From Thalassotalea euphylliae (lineage in GTDB: Bacteria; Pseudomonadota; Gammaproteobacteria; Enterobacterales; Alteromonadaceae), in contig NZ_QUOT01000001.1 in the NCBI RefSeq assembly GCF_003390375.1, positions 2,480,001 through 2,544,000 of the forward strand: DNA of 64,000 bases, read 5' to 3'. The notes below the pieces were generated by a model, which had not been told where the DNA came from, searched no databases, and was given only the letters and a program-made list of their open reading frames with translations. Below are positions 40,390 through 49,278 of this stretch, piece by piece. Every line of letters starts with the position of its first letter. Position 1 is the first letter of the stretch. A program made the translations under genes and the position numbers.

Positions 40390-42039
40390 TCAGCCCTGCA
40401 TTGAAAACTTCGCCTCTTCAAACAGTGCCTTAACTTTTTGTCGCAGCACAAACTTTTGAATTTTACCCGTTGAAGTTTTCGGTAGTTCGCTAAATACCAC
40501 TGTTCTAGGACATTTAAAGTGCGCCAAGTGTGAACGGCAATATTCAATTACTTCATGTTCAGAAATTGTAGCGCCATCCTTTAAGGTAACAAACGCACAC
40601 GGTGTTTCACCCCACTTTTCGTCTGCTTTTGCGACCACAGCGGCTTCTAATATATCAGGATGCTGATAAAGCACCCCTTCCACCTCGACCGATGAAATGT
40701 TCTCGCCACCTGAGATAATAATATCTTTAGCGCGATCACGAATCTCAATGTAACCATCGGGGTGCTTAACCGCCAAGTCACCGGAATGAAACCAACCGTT
40801 AGCAAAGGCATCGGCTGTAGCCGTTTCATTTTTTAGGTAGCCTTTCATCGTGGTATTACCGCGAAAAACAATCTCACCAATGGTTTCAGCATCAGCAGGA
40901 ACTGGCACCTTGGTTTCCGGATCAAGTACATCTACCTGCTCTTGAGTTTGATAACGAACCCCTTGACGCGCTTTGAGTGCCGCCCGTTGATCACAATCTA
41001 GTGCATCCCACTCACTTTTCCATTCGCTCACCACACAAGGGCCATAAACTTCCGTTAAGCCGTAGCTTTGAGTAACCTCAAAACCTAGCTCTTCTACCCC
41101 TTTAATAACCGCTGCGGGTGGCGGAGCACCAGCTGTCATCACCTTAATATTACGAGGTAACTGCGCCAGCTTGTCAGGTTCGGCGTTCATGATCATATTC
41201 AGCACAATCGGGGCGCCACAAAAATGGGTCACTTGATTATTGATGATGCTATCAGCCACTTGGTCAACAGCGACACTACGCAAACACACTTGCACGCCAC
41301 CAACAGCAACAATCGTCCATGGGAAACACCAGCCATTGCAGTGAAACATCGGCAGTGTCCATAGGTACACCGGCTGTTCTCCTAATGGCCAGACTAAGGT
41401 ATGTCCTAAAGCATTGAGGTAAGCACCGCGATGTGAATAAACCACACCTTTGGGGTTCCCTGTCGTACCTGAGGTATAGTTAAGCGTCAATGCTTGCCAC
41501 TCGTCAGTAATTAAACTGTCGTTAAAATCAGGATCACCTTCCGCCAGCAGCTCTTGATATTCTAACTGCCCTAAGCGCTCCCCTCCTGGCCCTTGTCGAT
41601 CGTCTATATCGATAATCAGTGGCTGACGAGAACAGATTGCTAGGGCTTTTTTCACCACAGGGGCAAATGCGGTATCCGTCAGCAATACATCACATTCACC
41701 GTGATCAAGAATAAATGCTATCGCTTCGGGGTCGAGCCTGATATTTATCGCGTTAAGCACGGCACCCGTCATTGGTACACCGTAGTGTGCATCTAAAAAT
41801 GCTGGAATATTAGCGGCAATCACACTTACCGTATCGCCTGTTTTAACGCCACGTTTAACCAAGGCAGAGGCAAGTCGATTTACATTCGACAAATATTCAG
41901 CATAGGTAAATTGTTCACTGCCGTGAATAATGGCAGTTCGAGTTGGGTGAACATCAGCGGTTCGTTGCAAAAAGGTAATTGGCGTTAGTGGCAAACTGTT
42001 CGCCTGTACTTGTTCTAAGCCATGATTATAGATATTCAT
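40390..42039 (-). CDS. AMP-forming acyl-CoA synthetase (DmdB/medium-chain ligase-like)
   Basis: An adenylate-forming enzyme of 549 residues that activates a carboxylic acid with ATP and CoA. The P-loop YTSGTTGNPKG is at about 188-198; other motifs are TQSYGLTEVYGP (A5), FHSGDLAVKHPDGYIEIRDR (A7/A8) and the catalytic lysine in PKTSTGKIQK near the C-terminus. The segment MFHCNGWCFPW is typical of the branch that includes plant AAE ligases and the methylmercaptopropionate ligase DmdB of marine bacteria. The real substrate cannot be told from sequence. It is a single-gene unit with a palindrome upstream (42140-42151) and a terminator behind. Confidence 0.85.
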   Translation of the reverse strand: MNIYNHGLEQVQANSLPLTPITFLQRTADVHPTRTAIIHGSEQFTYAEYLSNVNRLASALVKRGVKTGDTVSVIAANIPAFLDAHYGVPMTGAVLNAINIRLDPEAIAFILDHGECDVLLTDTAFAPVVKKALAICSRQPLIIDIDDRQGPGGERLGQLEYQELLAEGDPDFNDSLITDEWQALTLNYTSGTTGNPKGVVYSHRGAYLNALGHTLVWPLGEQPVYLWTLPMFHCNGWCFPWTIVAVGGVQVCLRSVAVDQVADSIINNQVTHFCGAPIVLNMIMNAEPDKLAQLPRNIKVMTAGAPPPAAVIKGVEELGFEVTQSYGLTEVYGPCVVSEWKSEWDALDCDQRAALKARQGVRYQTQEQVDVLDPETKVPVPADAETIGEIVFRGNTTMKGYLKNETATADAFANGWFHSGDLAVKHPDGYIEIRDRAKDIIISGGENISSVEVEGVLYQHPDILEAAVVAKADEKWGETPCAFVTLKDGATISEHEVIEYCRSHLAHFKCPRTVVFSELPKTSTGKIQKFVLRQKVKALFEEAKFSMQG

Positions 42040-42357
42040 CGTTGCCCCACTTTGTTTACACGCTGCGACGTTAAAAACACATAAATCAGGCCTGCAGCTA
42101 AGTTATCATTCTCACTATATGTGTCGAGAATGTTGTTAAATTGTCGACAATATTACCGAGGCAAGGTTTGTTCAGGTATTATCCTTTGGTCTAATACTGA
42201 CGCTATTCGATATAATTTTTTCGCTTTAAATCACGATTTTACACAAGCGCTACAATCTGCTTTTATCTCGCCTTTGTAAGCCTTTGCGTATATAATCGCC
42301 AGCCATATTCATTCCGGCTTATCACAAGCGTAACTAGATTATTAAAGGGTAGAGAAG
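42040..42357. promoter_or_regulatory. Divergent promoter region between the acyl-CoA synthetase gene and purE
   Basis: About 318 bp. It holds the 12-bp palindrome ATTGTCGACAAT (42140-42151), with a related half TGTCGAGAA about 20 bp away on the synthetase side; this could be an operator. TATAAT at 42291-42296 is a candidate -10 for purE. I found no PurR-box-like palindrome. Confidence 0.4.
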
Positions 42358-42840
42358 ATGAAAGTGGGCATTATTATGGGGTCAAAATCGGATTGGCCAA
42401 CAATGCAACATGCAGCGGAAATGTTGGATTTATTTGGTGTCCCATATGAGACTAAAGTGGTATCTGCACACCGCACTCCTCACTTACTAGCCGAATATGC
42501 TGAGTCAGCGAAAGCCCGTGGCATCAAAGTTATTATCGCCGGTGCTGGTGGTGCAGCCCACCTACCCGGTATGACAGCAGCTTACACTAGCCTACCGGTA
42601 CTTGGTGTACCTGTTCAATCAAAAGCATTGAGCGGACAAGACTCTCTTCTTTCTATTGTGCAAATGCCAAAAGGTATTGCGGTTGGCACACTAGCCATTG
42701 GTAATGCGGGTGCAGCCAATTCAGGTTTACTTGCCGCTCAAATTATTGGTACGCACGACGAAACAGTAATGGCCGCAGTGGAAAAATTCCGCGCAGAGCA
42801 AACAGAAACCATTCTAAGTAATCCTAATCCTGCAGAGTAG
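42358..42840 (+). CDS. purE: N5-carboxyaminoimidazole ribonucleotide mutase PurE
   Basis: A class I PurE of 160 residues that moves the carboxyl group of N5-CAIR to give CAIR in purine synthesis. The GSKSDWPTM start motif, SAHRTPHLL and the GAGGAAHLPGMTAAYTSLPVLGVPV core with GQDSLLSIVQMPKG are all present. The GGTAGAG site is well spaced. purK follows after 2 bases, so the pair is coupled, as is normal. Confidence 0.96.
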   Translation: MKVGIIMGSKSDWPTMQHAAEMLDLFGVPYETKVVSAHRTPHLLAEYAESAKARGIKVIIAGAGGAAHLPGMTAAYTSLPVLGVPVQSKALSGQDSLLSIVQMPKGIAVGTLAIGNAGAANSGLLAAQIIGTHDETVMAAVEKFRAEQTETILSNPNPAE

Positions 42841-42842
42841 CA

Positions 42843-44000
42843 ATGGCGATGAATGTACTAATTTTAGGTGCAGGCCAACTGGCACGTATGATGTCACTTG
42901 CCAGCAAACCACTCAATATCACTGTGCGTGCTTATGATGTTGGCAGCAAAACCGTTGTTGACCCACTAAATTCAGCGATCAGTTATGGCGATCTTAATGC
43001 CGGTATTGAATTCGCTGATACGATTACCGCTGAATTTGAACATATCAGCCATGATGTATTAGCCCAGTGTGAAGCCAGTGGTAAATTAAAGCCGAGTAGC
43101 CAAGCGATAAAAACAGGTGGCGACCGCCGTTTGGAAAAGGCATTGCTGACCAAAGCAAATGCCGCCAATGCCAAGCATCAAATCATCGAAAGCAAAGCAG
43201 ACTTTGACCAAGCACTGCAAACACTAGCACTACCGTTGATCTTAAAAAGCGCACTAGAAGGCTACGACGGCAAGGGCCAATGGCGCTTGAAAGACTTAAG
43301 CCAAGCTGATGATATTTGGGCTGATATTGAAGCGTTTTTCCAAGGTAGTAAAAGCTCAGTTAAACAAGCCGTTATTGCTGAGCAAATGGTGCCGTTTGAT
43401 CGCGAAGTATCATTAGTTGGTATGCGCGATGTTAATGGTAATACCAAAGTGTACCCATTGACGGAAAATCATCACACTGACGGTGTACTGACCGTGTCTG
43501 TCGCGTTAAATGACAACGAAGCACTGCAAACTCAAGCACAGCAAATTTTTGACAGTATCGCCAATGCGCTCGGTTATGTGGGTGTGCTTGCCATAGAGTT
43601 TTTCCAAGTTGGCGATCAGCTATTGGTTAACGAAATCGCTCCGCGAGTCCATAACTCAGGTCATTGGACACAACAAGGTGCCGATACTTGTCAATTTGAA
43701 AACCATATTCGCGCGGTTTGTGGACTGCCACTTGGCAGTGGTGAATTAGTTAGACCTACGGCAATGATTAACATTTTGGGTGAAGATAGCATACCCAATG
43801 CGATTTTAGATATTCCGAGTGTAAGCTTGCATTGGTATGGTAAAACGAAACGCGCAGGTCGCAAAATGGGTCATATCAACTTATCGGCTACCACCAATCA
43901 GGCCTTATTCGAACGGTTAGAAAAAGTCGCAATGCTCTTACCAGAGCAAGCATTTAGCGATATCCAGCAATATGCGCGCTCGCTAGCAGCAAATACCTAA
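42843..44000 (+). CDS. purK: N5-carboxyaminoimidazole ribonucleotide synthetase PurK
   Basis: An ATP-grasp enzyme of 385 residues that makes N5-CAIR from AIR, bicarbonate and ATP. The N-terminal LGAGQLARMM motif, ATP-grasp elements KSALEGYDGKGQWR and the metal-site EIAPRVHNSGHWT are clear. Translation may start at ATG 42843 or at the second ATG at 42849 (MNVLILGAGQ); both fit. It ends 14 bp from the convergent yrdD gene, with no obvious hairpin between. Confidence 0.95.
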   Translation: MAMNVLILGAGQLARMMSLASKPLNITVRAYDVGSKTVVDPLNSAISYGDLNAGIEFADTITAEFEHISHDVLAQCEASGKLKPSSQAIKTGGDRRLEKALLTKANAANAKHQIIESKADFDQALQTLALPLILKSALEGYDGKGQWRLKDLSQADDIWADIEAFFQGSKSSVKQAVIAEQMVPFDREVSLVGMRDVNGNTKVYPLTENHHTDGVLTVSVALNDNEALQTQAQQIFDSIANALGYVGVLAIEFFQVGDQLLVNEIAPRVHNSGHWTQQGADTCQFENHIRAVCGLPLGSGELVRPTAMINILGEDSIPNAILDIPSVSLHWYGKTKRAGRKMGHINLSATTNQALFERLEKVAMLLPEQAFSDIQQYARSLAANT

Positions 44001-44013
44001 TGCCTGACTTGCA

Positions 44014-44586
44014 TTAAGATTGCGCTGATTGAAAATGTCCGCATTTTTTGTCGGCGCACTGAAGCTTTTCGCCAGCAGCCATCTGGCGTTTCAACAGTAA
44101 TTCAAAACCACATTGCTCACATTCGCCAGCCACTGGCTCGTGATTCACCGCAAATTTGCACTTAGGGTAATTATCGCAAGGATAAAAAGTTTTGCCGTAA
44201 CGTGTGGTTTTTGCAGTTAACTGCCCTTTTTTACAACTTGGGCAAGTGACATGACTTTCCACTTCAGCTTCATTTTGCTCATGCTCTATATGATGGCAGG
44301 CAGGAAAGTTCGTACAGCCAATAAACATACCATAACGCCCCTGCTTTACCGCCAGTTCATGACCACATTCAGGACATTCAGAGCCTGCTAAGACTTTATC
44401 TTCAACGCGCTCATGCTCAACCACTGGCCGAGTATATTGACACTTAGGATAGCTATTACAGCCGATAAAAGCGCCTGCTTTGCCTCGCTTAATACTCAGT
44501 TCACTACCACAGTCAGGGCAAACGCCATAGGCTTGCTCTAGTGCGTGTTCATGTTGGCTGAAAAGTGGATCGTCAGATTGAGACAT
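44014..44586 (-). CDS. yrdD: Topoisomerase I-type zinc-finger protein (YrdD)
   Basis: A 190-residue protein made of zinc ribbons like those at the C-terminus of topoisomerase I. There are three clear modules with the pattern CPxCGSEL...GxFIGCxxYPxC (CPDCGSELSIKRGKAGAF, CPECGHELAVKQGRYGMF, CPSCKKGQLTAKTTRYGK) and a fourth shorter one (CEQCGFELLLKR). It matches E. coli YrdD, whose role is not well known; DNA binding is likely from the family. A terminator separates it from smg upstream. Confidence 0.92.
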   Translation of the reverse strand: MSQSDDPLFSQHEHALEQAYGVCPDCGSELSIKRGKAGAFIGCNSYPKCQYTRPVVEHERVEDKVLAGSECPECGHELAVKQGRYGMFIGCTNFPACHHIEHEQNEAEVESHVTCPSCKKGQLTAKTTRYGKTFYPCDNYPKCKFAVNHEPVAGECEQCGFELLLKRQMAAGEKLQCADKKCGHFQSAQS

Positions 44587-44650
44587 AGCAATATCTGCGC
44601 GCTGGCGCTCGGTAAGAAAGGTTAAGTCGTATCACCATTATGCCACACGT

Positions 44651-44703
44651 AAAAAAAAGTGATCATCCTATATCTTGAAGATAATAGAGATAATCACTTT
44701 TTT
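44651..44703 (-). terminator. Terminator after smg
   Basis: An inverted repeat with outer arms AAAAAAGTGAT / ATCACTTTTTT (44653-44703) and a partly paired middle is followed on the - strand by a run of T, 45 bp after the smg stop. Confidence 0.75.
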
Positions 44704-44747
44704 GATATAATTCTACGCTGAAAAAACGAGCGTTAATCGGTCACGCG

Positions 44748-45224
44748 CTAGTGAAGCGGCCCATCAGGTCGCTCATCAAAAATTAGGTCTTCCATCTGAG
44801 AATAGGCTTTTTCACGGCCAGGTACGTTGAACAAGACCATTAGCACTACCCACTTTAAGTCATCTAAGTAAAAGTCTTTGGTGTCTAACTCCATAATGCG
44901 ATCTATAACCATCTCTCGCGTCGTCACATCGAGTAAGTTGACTTGTTCAAGGAATAATAGAAAGCCACGGCATTCAGCGTCTAAACGCTGCATTTCTTGC
45001 GCGGTATAAATACGTGTAGAAGGGCCACAGACTCGAGTTAAATAAGGGTGTGAATCATTGTTTTGCAAATCAGCGAGTTTCTCTAACCAACTAAGCGCTT
45101 TGTATATTTCATCCTGATGAAAACCAGCACGAGTTAACTCATCGGTAAGCTCATCGTGATCTACCATAATCTCGGCTTCGGAGTGAATATAATTCTCAAA
45201 AAGGTACATAAGAATGTCAAACAT
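44748..45224 (-). CDS. smg: Smg family protein
   Basis: A 158-residue protein matching E. coli Smg along its length: MFDILMYLFENYIHSEAE at the start, a central YKALSWLEKLADLQ, RIYTAQEMQRLDAECRGFLLFLEQ, and a C-terminal DDLKWVVLMVLFNVPGRE. The function is not established; the family is always near dprA or topA-like genes in gammaproteobacteria. It begins 2 bp after the dprA stop, so the two are co-transcribed. Confidence 0.94.
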   Translation of the reverse strand: MFDILMYLFENYIHSEAEIMVDHDELTDELTRAGFHQDEIYKALSWLEKLADLQNNDSHPYLTRVCGPSTRIYTAQEMQRLDAECRGFLLFLEQVNLLDVTTREMVIDRIMELDTKDFYLDDLKWVVLMVLFNVPGREKAYSQMEDLIFDERPDGPLH

Positions 45225-45226
45225 AA

Positions 45227-46327
45227 TTACCCCCTATGTAATCGAAGATAGCCACCAGGCACCGCAGATACCAGACCACTAAGCTCAAGCATTGTTAGCC
45301 GGGTTAACACTTCGTCTGTTGGAAGCTTACTCCGGGAAACCACTATATCTACGGGAGTGATTTCATAATCCACACTAGCTAACAATGCATCGTTTAACAA
45401 GCCCTGTTGATGACTTTTTACAATTTTTTCATCGGCCTGAATAACATGACCGGATGAATCAGAAATAACTAACTCTTCTATAATGTCGGCTGAACAATCG
45501 ATTAATTTAGCGCCTTGTTTAATCAATTGATGACAGCCTTTTGCCATTGGATTTAGCGGCGATCCAGGTACCGCAAAAACCTCTCTATTTTGTTCTAATG
45601 CACTTTTTGCCGTCACCAATGAGCCGCTTTTAATTTCAGCCTCGACTACTACGGTTCCCAAACTTAATCCACTAATAATACGGTTACGGCGCGGAAAATG
45701 ACCAGGTTTGGCGACAGTACCCGGTAAGAATTCACTGACAATCGCTCCACCCTTGTCCAATAAATTACGCGCTAAAAGTTTATGTCGAGCGGGGTAAATT
45801 TTATCAATACCCGTGGCAATTACCGCGATGGTGTTACCACTTGCTTGTAACGCCCCTTGATGAGCTGCCGCATCTATGCCCAACGCCAAGCCACTAGTAA
45901 TGGTTAACCGGTTTGAAAGTTCTTGTGCTAGTTGGCTTGCGTATTCTCGTCCAGCATGAGTAGCAGAGCGGCTACCAACAATCGCTATTTGATCGGTATT
46001 GAGCAATGCTTTGTCACCCTTTAACCACAGTACCAATGGAGGGTCATATATTTGCGAGAGTAATTTAGGGTAAGCAGGATCGGAAAATACTATAATTTGA
46101 CTATTGGCGTTATCGCTAGCGCTGATAATATCGGAAATACGCTGCCAATCCGGCGAGCTAATTGCGCTAGCTTGTGGCTTGTTTAGCCCTGAAGCCAGCA
46201 ACTGTGTTTGGGAAAGTTGAAAAAGTTGGGCTAGGCCATGCTGCTCTACTAGCGACACCTTACGATGAATAGCAAGTCGCGGCACTAACTTTAGCGCCAG
46301 CCATAATGCAGTATCGTTATGACCCAA
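45227..46327 (-). CDS. dprA: DNA-processing protein DprA (Smf)
   Basis: A 366-residue single-strand DNA-binding protein that loads RecA during natural transformation. The Rossmann-like DprA domain shows AIVGSRSATHAGREYA, SGLALGIDAAAHQGAL and FPRRNRIISGLSLGTVVVEA. A C-terminal winged-helix (DprA_WH) ends LELSGLVSAVPGGYLRL. The start codon is TTG: no ATG exists near the family start, and a strong AAGGAGAG site lies 5 bases upstream. It is the first gene of the dprA-smg unit. With comM it is part of the competence-related set, though pilus and ComEA/EC genes are not in this window. Confidence 0.95.
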   Translation of the reverse strand: MGHNDTALWLALKLVPRLAIHRKVSLVEQHGLAQLFQLSQTQLLASGLNKPQASAISSPDWQRISDIISASDNANSQIIVFSDPAYPKLLSQIYDPPLVLWLKGDKALLNTDQIAIVGSRSATHAGREYASQLAQELSNRLTITSGLALGIDAAAHQGALQASGNTIAVIATGIDKIYPARHKLLARNLLDKGGAIVSEFLPGTVAKPGHFPRRNRIISGLSLGTVVVEAEIKSGSLVTAKSALEQNREVFAVPGSPLNPMAKGCHQLIKQGAKLIDCSADIIEELVISDSSGHVIQADEKIVKSHQQGLLNDALLASVDYEITPVDIVVSRSKLPTDEVLTRLTMLELSGLVSAVPGGYLRLHRG

Positions 46328-46384
46328 AGCTCTCTCCTTAAGCGTGAATACTCAAAACCTCATTGGAATAAATGAGACTGCAGA

Positions 46385-46426
46385 TCAAAAAAGGCATACC
46401 ACTATAGTTATAGCTGGTATGCCTTT
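46385..46426 (-). terminator. Terminator after the LysM-protein gene
   Basis: A perfect 12-bp stem (AAAGGCATACCA / TGGTATGCCTTT) with a 13-base loop and a T tract on the - strand, about 40 bp after the LysM gene. Confidence 0.85.
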
Positions 46427-46464
46427 GTTTTCAACTGCTTGTAATGACTAATTATTAACCTTGG

Positions 46465-47622
46465 CTAAGGTGCCGTCACAACATCTAAAAGTCGCGCCGG
46501 TTTACTGGTACGTAATATTAATGCCATTGACGCTTTGTCATAAACTTTAAAGACCATCACTTCGCCTAGCGCTTCTTCCGGCATGTCATATTCAGCTTCA
46601 CCACCGCTAGTTAATCGATCCCAACGAGAAGCTGTCGCTTTGTATTGCGGACCACTTTTCGTTTCTACAACCGCTGGGCTCTTGCGCTGTATAGACATCA
46701 CATCACCCACTTTCAGAGCGTGCTCGGCACCACGATTAATCATCACGACTTCAAGTTTGCCAAACTCTCTGCCGTCAGTCGCAGATTTAACAATCATGCC
46801 GCGTATCGCAGGATCTGCACTTTGCATGGTAAAGAAAGAGGGCAACAGCTGACCTTCATTGATCGGCATCACTAAATTACCTGAGCGAATTTCACGATTC
46901 GCCGAGTTCACTAGCATAGTGCTCGGGCGACGCACTGACATATTACCAGCTCGAATTACCTGCGCAGTGCCCGTTAATTTAACATTGTAGCCAAGCGATT
47001 TATCGGTTTCTGGATCGATGATTTCCTCATCGACATAATACATGGCATAAGATTTACCAGGGACAAGATCATCGTTGACATAAACTTTAAAGCCATCCGT
47101 GCTTGATTTATGCCCTTCATCACTACCGATCACATAAGGCAACGTGTCAATTTGCTCTTGCGTTAACAAGTGGTCGTATTGAATGTAAGGCGCAATGACA
47201 TTGAGCGGTAACGTTGTTACTGGCTCTTTTTTAATTTGCTTGCGCAGTTTCGGTGATAACTTAATGGTCGGTTTTTCACGCGGCGCTACTTCCACTGGCG
47301 GCGCGATAACTTCTGGCACAACCTCAGGTTCTGGCTCCGGCTCTGCTTCAACTATAAGTTGAGGCTCACCTTGATCATCATAAACAAGACGTAAAACATC
47401 GCCAGGGTAAATAAGGTGAGGATTGTCAATTTCGGGATTGAGACGCCACAGTTTAGGCCAAAGCCACGGTTGCTCTAAAAATATCGAAGAAATGTCCCAT
47501 AGCGTGTCTCCCTTTTCCACTATGTAGGTCTTCGGCGCATCTTCATTCAATTGAAGTACATCGGCGACCGCAAGCCATGGCAAGGTGAAGAATGTTGCTG
47601 AGAGTATAATTTTTTTTATCAT
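46465..47622 (-). CDS. Secreted LysM-domain protein
   Basis: A 385-residue exported protein. A signal peptide (about 1-20, ending AVADV) is followed by one LysM domain at about 31-79 (YIVEKGDTLWDISSIFLEQPWLWP, NPHLIYPGDVLRL), a Glu/Pro-rich linker (about 92-115), and a large C-terminal domain of unknown fold. LysM binds peptidoglycan, so it is probably periplasmic and wall-associated. The same gene is found between dprA and def in Vibrio and Shewanella, from memory. It is divergent from def. Confidence 0.88.
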   Translation of the reverse strand: MIKKIILSATFFTLPWLAVADVLQLNEDAPKTYIVEKGDTLWDISSIFLEQPWLWPKLWRLNPEIDNPHLIYPGDVLRLVYDDQGEPQLIVEAEPEPEPEVVPEVIAPPVEVAPREKPTIKLSPKLRKQIKKEPVTTLPLNVIAPYIQYDHLLTQEQIDTLPYVIGSDEGHKSSTDGFKVYVNDDLVPGKSYAMYYVDEEIIDPETDKSLGYNVKLTGTAQVIRAGNMSVRRPSTMLVNSANREIRSGNLVMPINEGQLLPSFFTMQSADPAIRGMIVKSATDGREFGKLEVVMINRGAEHALKVGDVMSIQRKSPAVVETKSGPQYKATASRWDRLTSGGEAEYDMPEEALGEVMVFKVYDKASMALILRTSKPARLLDVVTAP

Positions 47623-47736
47623 GCTACTCTGTCCATTTTATACAAAAACTTCAAACCACTATTATTGTTGTTATTTAATGGCTAAAATTGAAACATAACA
47701 TCCTAGCTTAATTATCGCTAATTATTTGTAAAAATT

Positions 47737-48249
47737 ATGACCGTTTTATCCGTTTTACGCTTTCCTGATGAGAGATTGCGCACCAAGGCAGAACCTGTAA
47801 CCCAAGTTAATGATGAAATTAGAAAAATTGTCGATGACATGTTTGAAACCATGTATGACGAAAATGGTGTTGGCTTAGCCGCAACACAGGTCAATATTCA
47901 TCAACGTATTGTCGTTATGGACTGTAGTGACGACAAAAGTGACCCTCTTACCTTAATTAACCCCGAAATTATTAACAAAAGTGACGAAACTTTTATTAAC
48001 GAAGAAGGCTGTTTATCAGTACCTGGCTGTTATGCGAAGGTCACTCGCCACGAACAAGTTACGGTCAAAGCACTCGATCGCGATGGCAACGAATTTACCC
48101 GTGATGCTGACGAACTGTTAAGTATTTGTATTCAACATGAGTTAGATCACTTAGCGGGTGTACTGTTTGTCGACTACTTATCTCCATTAAAGCGCAAACG
48201 CATTCAAACTAAGCTCGAAAAAGAAGCTCGTCTCAACGCTAAAGCTTAA
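47737..48249 (+). CDS. def: Peptide deformylase Def
   Basis: An Fe(II) metallohydrolase of 170 residues that removes the formyl group from nascent proteins. All three motifs are present: GVGLAATQ (44-51), EEGCLSVPG (Cys92) and QHELDHL (His134, His138, with Glu135 catalytic). It is followed after 28 bp by fmt, forming the usual def-fmt pair. Confidence 0.97.
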   Translation: MTVLSVLRFPDERLRTKAEPVTQVNDEIRKIVDDMFETMYDENGVGLAATQVNIHQRIVVMDCSDDKSDPLTLINPEIINKSDETFINEEGCLSVPGCYAKVTRHEQVTVKALDRDGNEFTRDADELLSICIQHELDHLAGVLFVDYLSPLKRKRIQTKLEKEARLNAKA

Positions 48250-48277
48250 TCTAACCTCGCTAACTTAAGGTACGCCA

Positions 48278-49273
48278 TTGACTTCTCCACTTAATATCGT
48301 TTTCGCCGGAACGCCGGACTTTGCTGCCCAGCATTTGCAAGCGTTAATTGACTCAGAGCATAATGTTATTGCTGCTTATTGCCCACCAGACAAACCAGCT
48401 GGTCGCGGTAAAAAGCTAACGGCTTGTGCCACTAAAGTCTTAGCGCAAGCGCATGATATTCCGGTATACCAACCAAAAAACTTTAAAGAAACACAAGATC
48501 AGCTCGATTTAAAAGCATTAAATGCCGATGTCATGGTGGTAGTGGCCTATGGCTTATTACTGCCAAAAGTTATTTTGGATGCGCCGCGACTTGGCTGTAT
48601 TAATGTCCACGGTTCACTTTTGCCTAAGTGGCGCGGGGCGGCGCCTATTCAGCGCTCACTCGAAGCGAGCGACGAAGAAACTGGCGTGACGATTATGCAA
48701 ATGGATGAAGGTTTAGATACTGGCGATATGATCTTAAAAGCTAGCTGCCCTATCCTTGAATCTGATACCAGTGCGAGCTTGTACGAAAAATTAGCAGTTC
48801 TAGGTCCGAAAGCGCTAGTTGAAACACTCAGCTTAATGGCACAAGGTGATTACCCGCGGGAAGTACAAGATAACGAATTAGCCACTTATGCCGCAAAACT
48901 TGATAAAGCTCATGCAGAAATTAATTGGCAACAAAGTGCACGCGACATTGACTTAAAGCGTCGCGCCTATTTCCCTTGGCCTGGTTGTCATATCAACTTA
49001 ACTGACCAGCAAGGTAAATCGCAAACGGTTAAAGTTCACCAAGCCAGCGTTGTTGATCAAGATGTTAGCACCCTAACCCCAGGTGAGATTATCAGTGCAG
49101 ACAAATCGGGCATTGTAGTCGCAACCAAAGCGCAAGCCTATCGCCTAGAGGTGTTACAACTACCGGGTAAAAAGCCCTTACCAGTGCAAGATGTACTCAA
49201 CGGTCGAGCAGATTGGTTTGCAGTGGGTCAAGCGATCACAGGGTTTGTTGCGCAAGAAGCAAAAGGCAACTAA
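48278..49273 (+). CDS. fmt: Methionyl-tRNA formyltransferase Fmt
   Basis: A 331-residue enzyme that formylates initiator Met-tRNA using 10-formyl-tetrahydrofolate. The catalytic region reads NVHGSLLPKWRGAAPIQRS with the Asn and His, and QMDEGLDTGDM supplies the catalytic Asp. A C-terminal OB-like domain follows (about 210-320). The start is TTG at 48278 (MTSPLNIVFAGTPDFA), giving the usual family N-terminus; an AAGG site lies 8 bases upstream. rsmB follows after 5 bases. Confidence 0.95.
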   Translation: MTSPLNIVFAGTPDFAAQHLQALIDSEHNVIAAYCPPDKPAGRGKKLTACATKVLAQAHDIPVYQPKNFKETQDQLDLKALNADVMVVVAYGLLLPKVILDAPRLGCINVHGSLLPKWRGAAPIQRSLEASDEETGVTIMQMDEGLDTGDMILKASCPILESDTSASLYEKLAVLGPKALVETLSLMAQGDYPREVQDNELATYAAKLDKAHAEINWQQSARDIDLKRRAYFPWPGCHINLTDQQGKSQTVKVHQASVVDQDVSTLTPGEIISADKSGIVVATKAQAYRLEVLQLPGKKPLPVQDVLNGRADWFAVGQAITGFVAQEAKGN

Positions 49274-49278
49274 GTATC

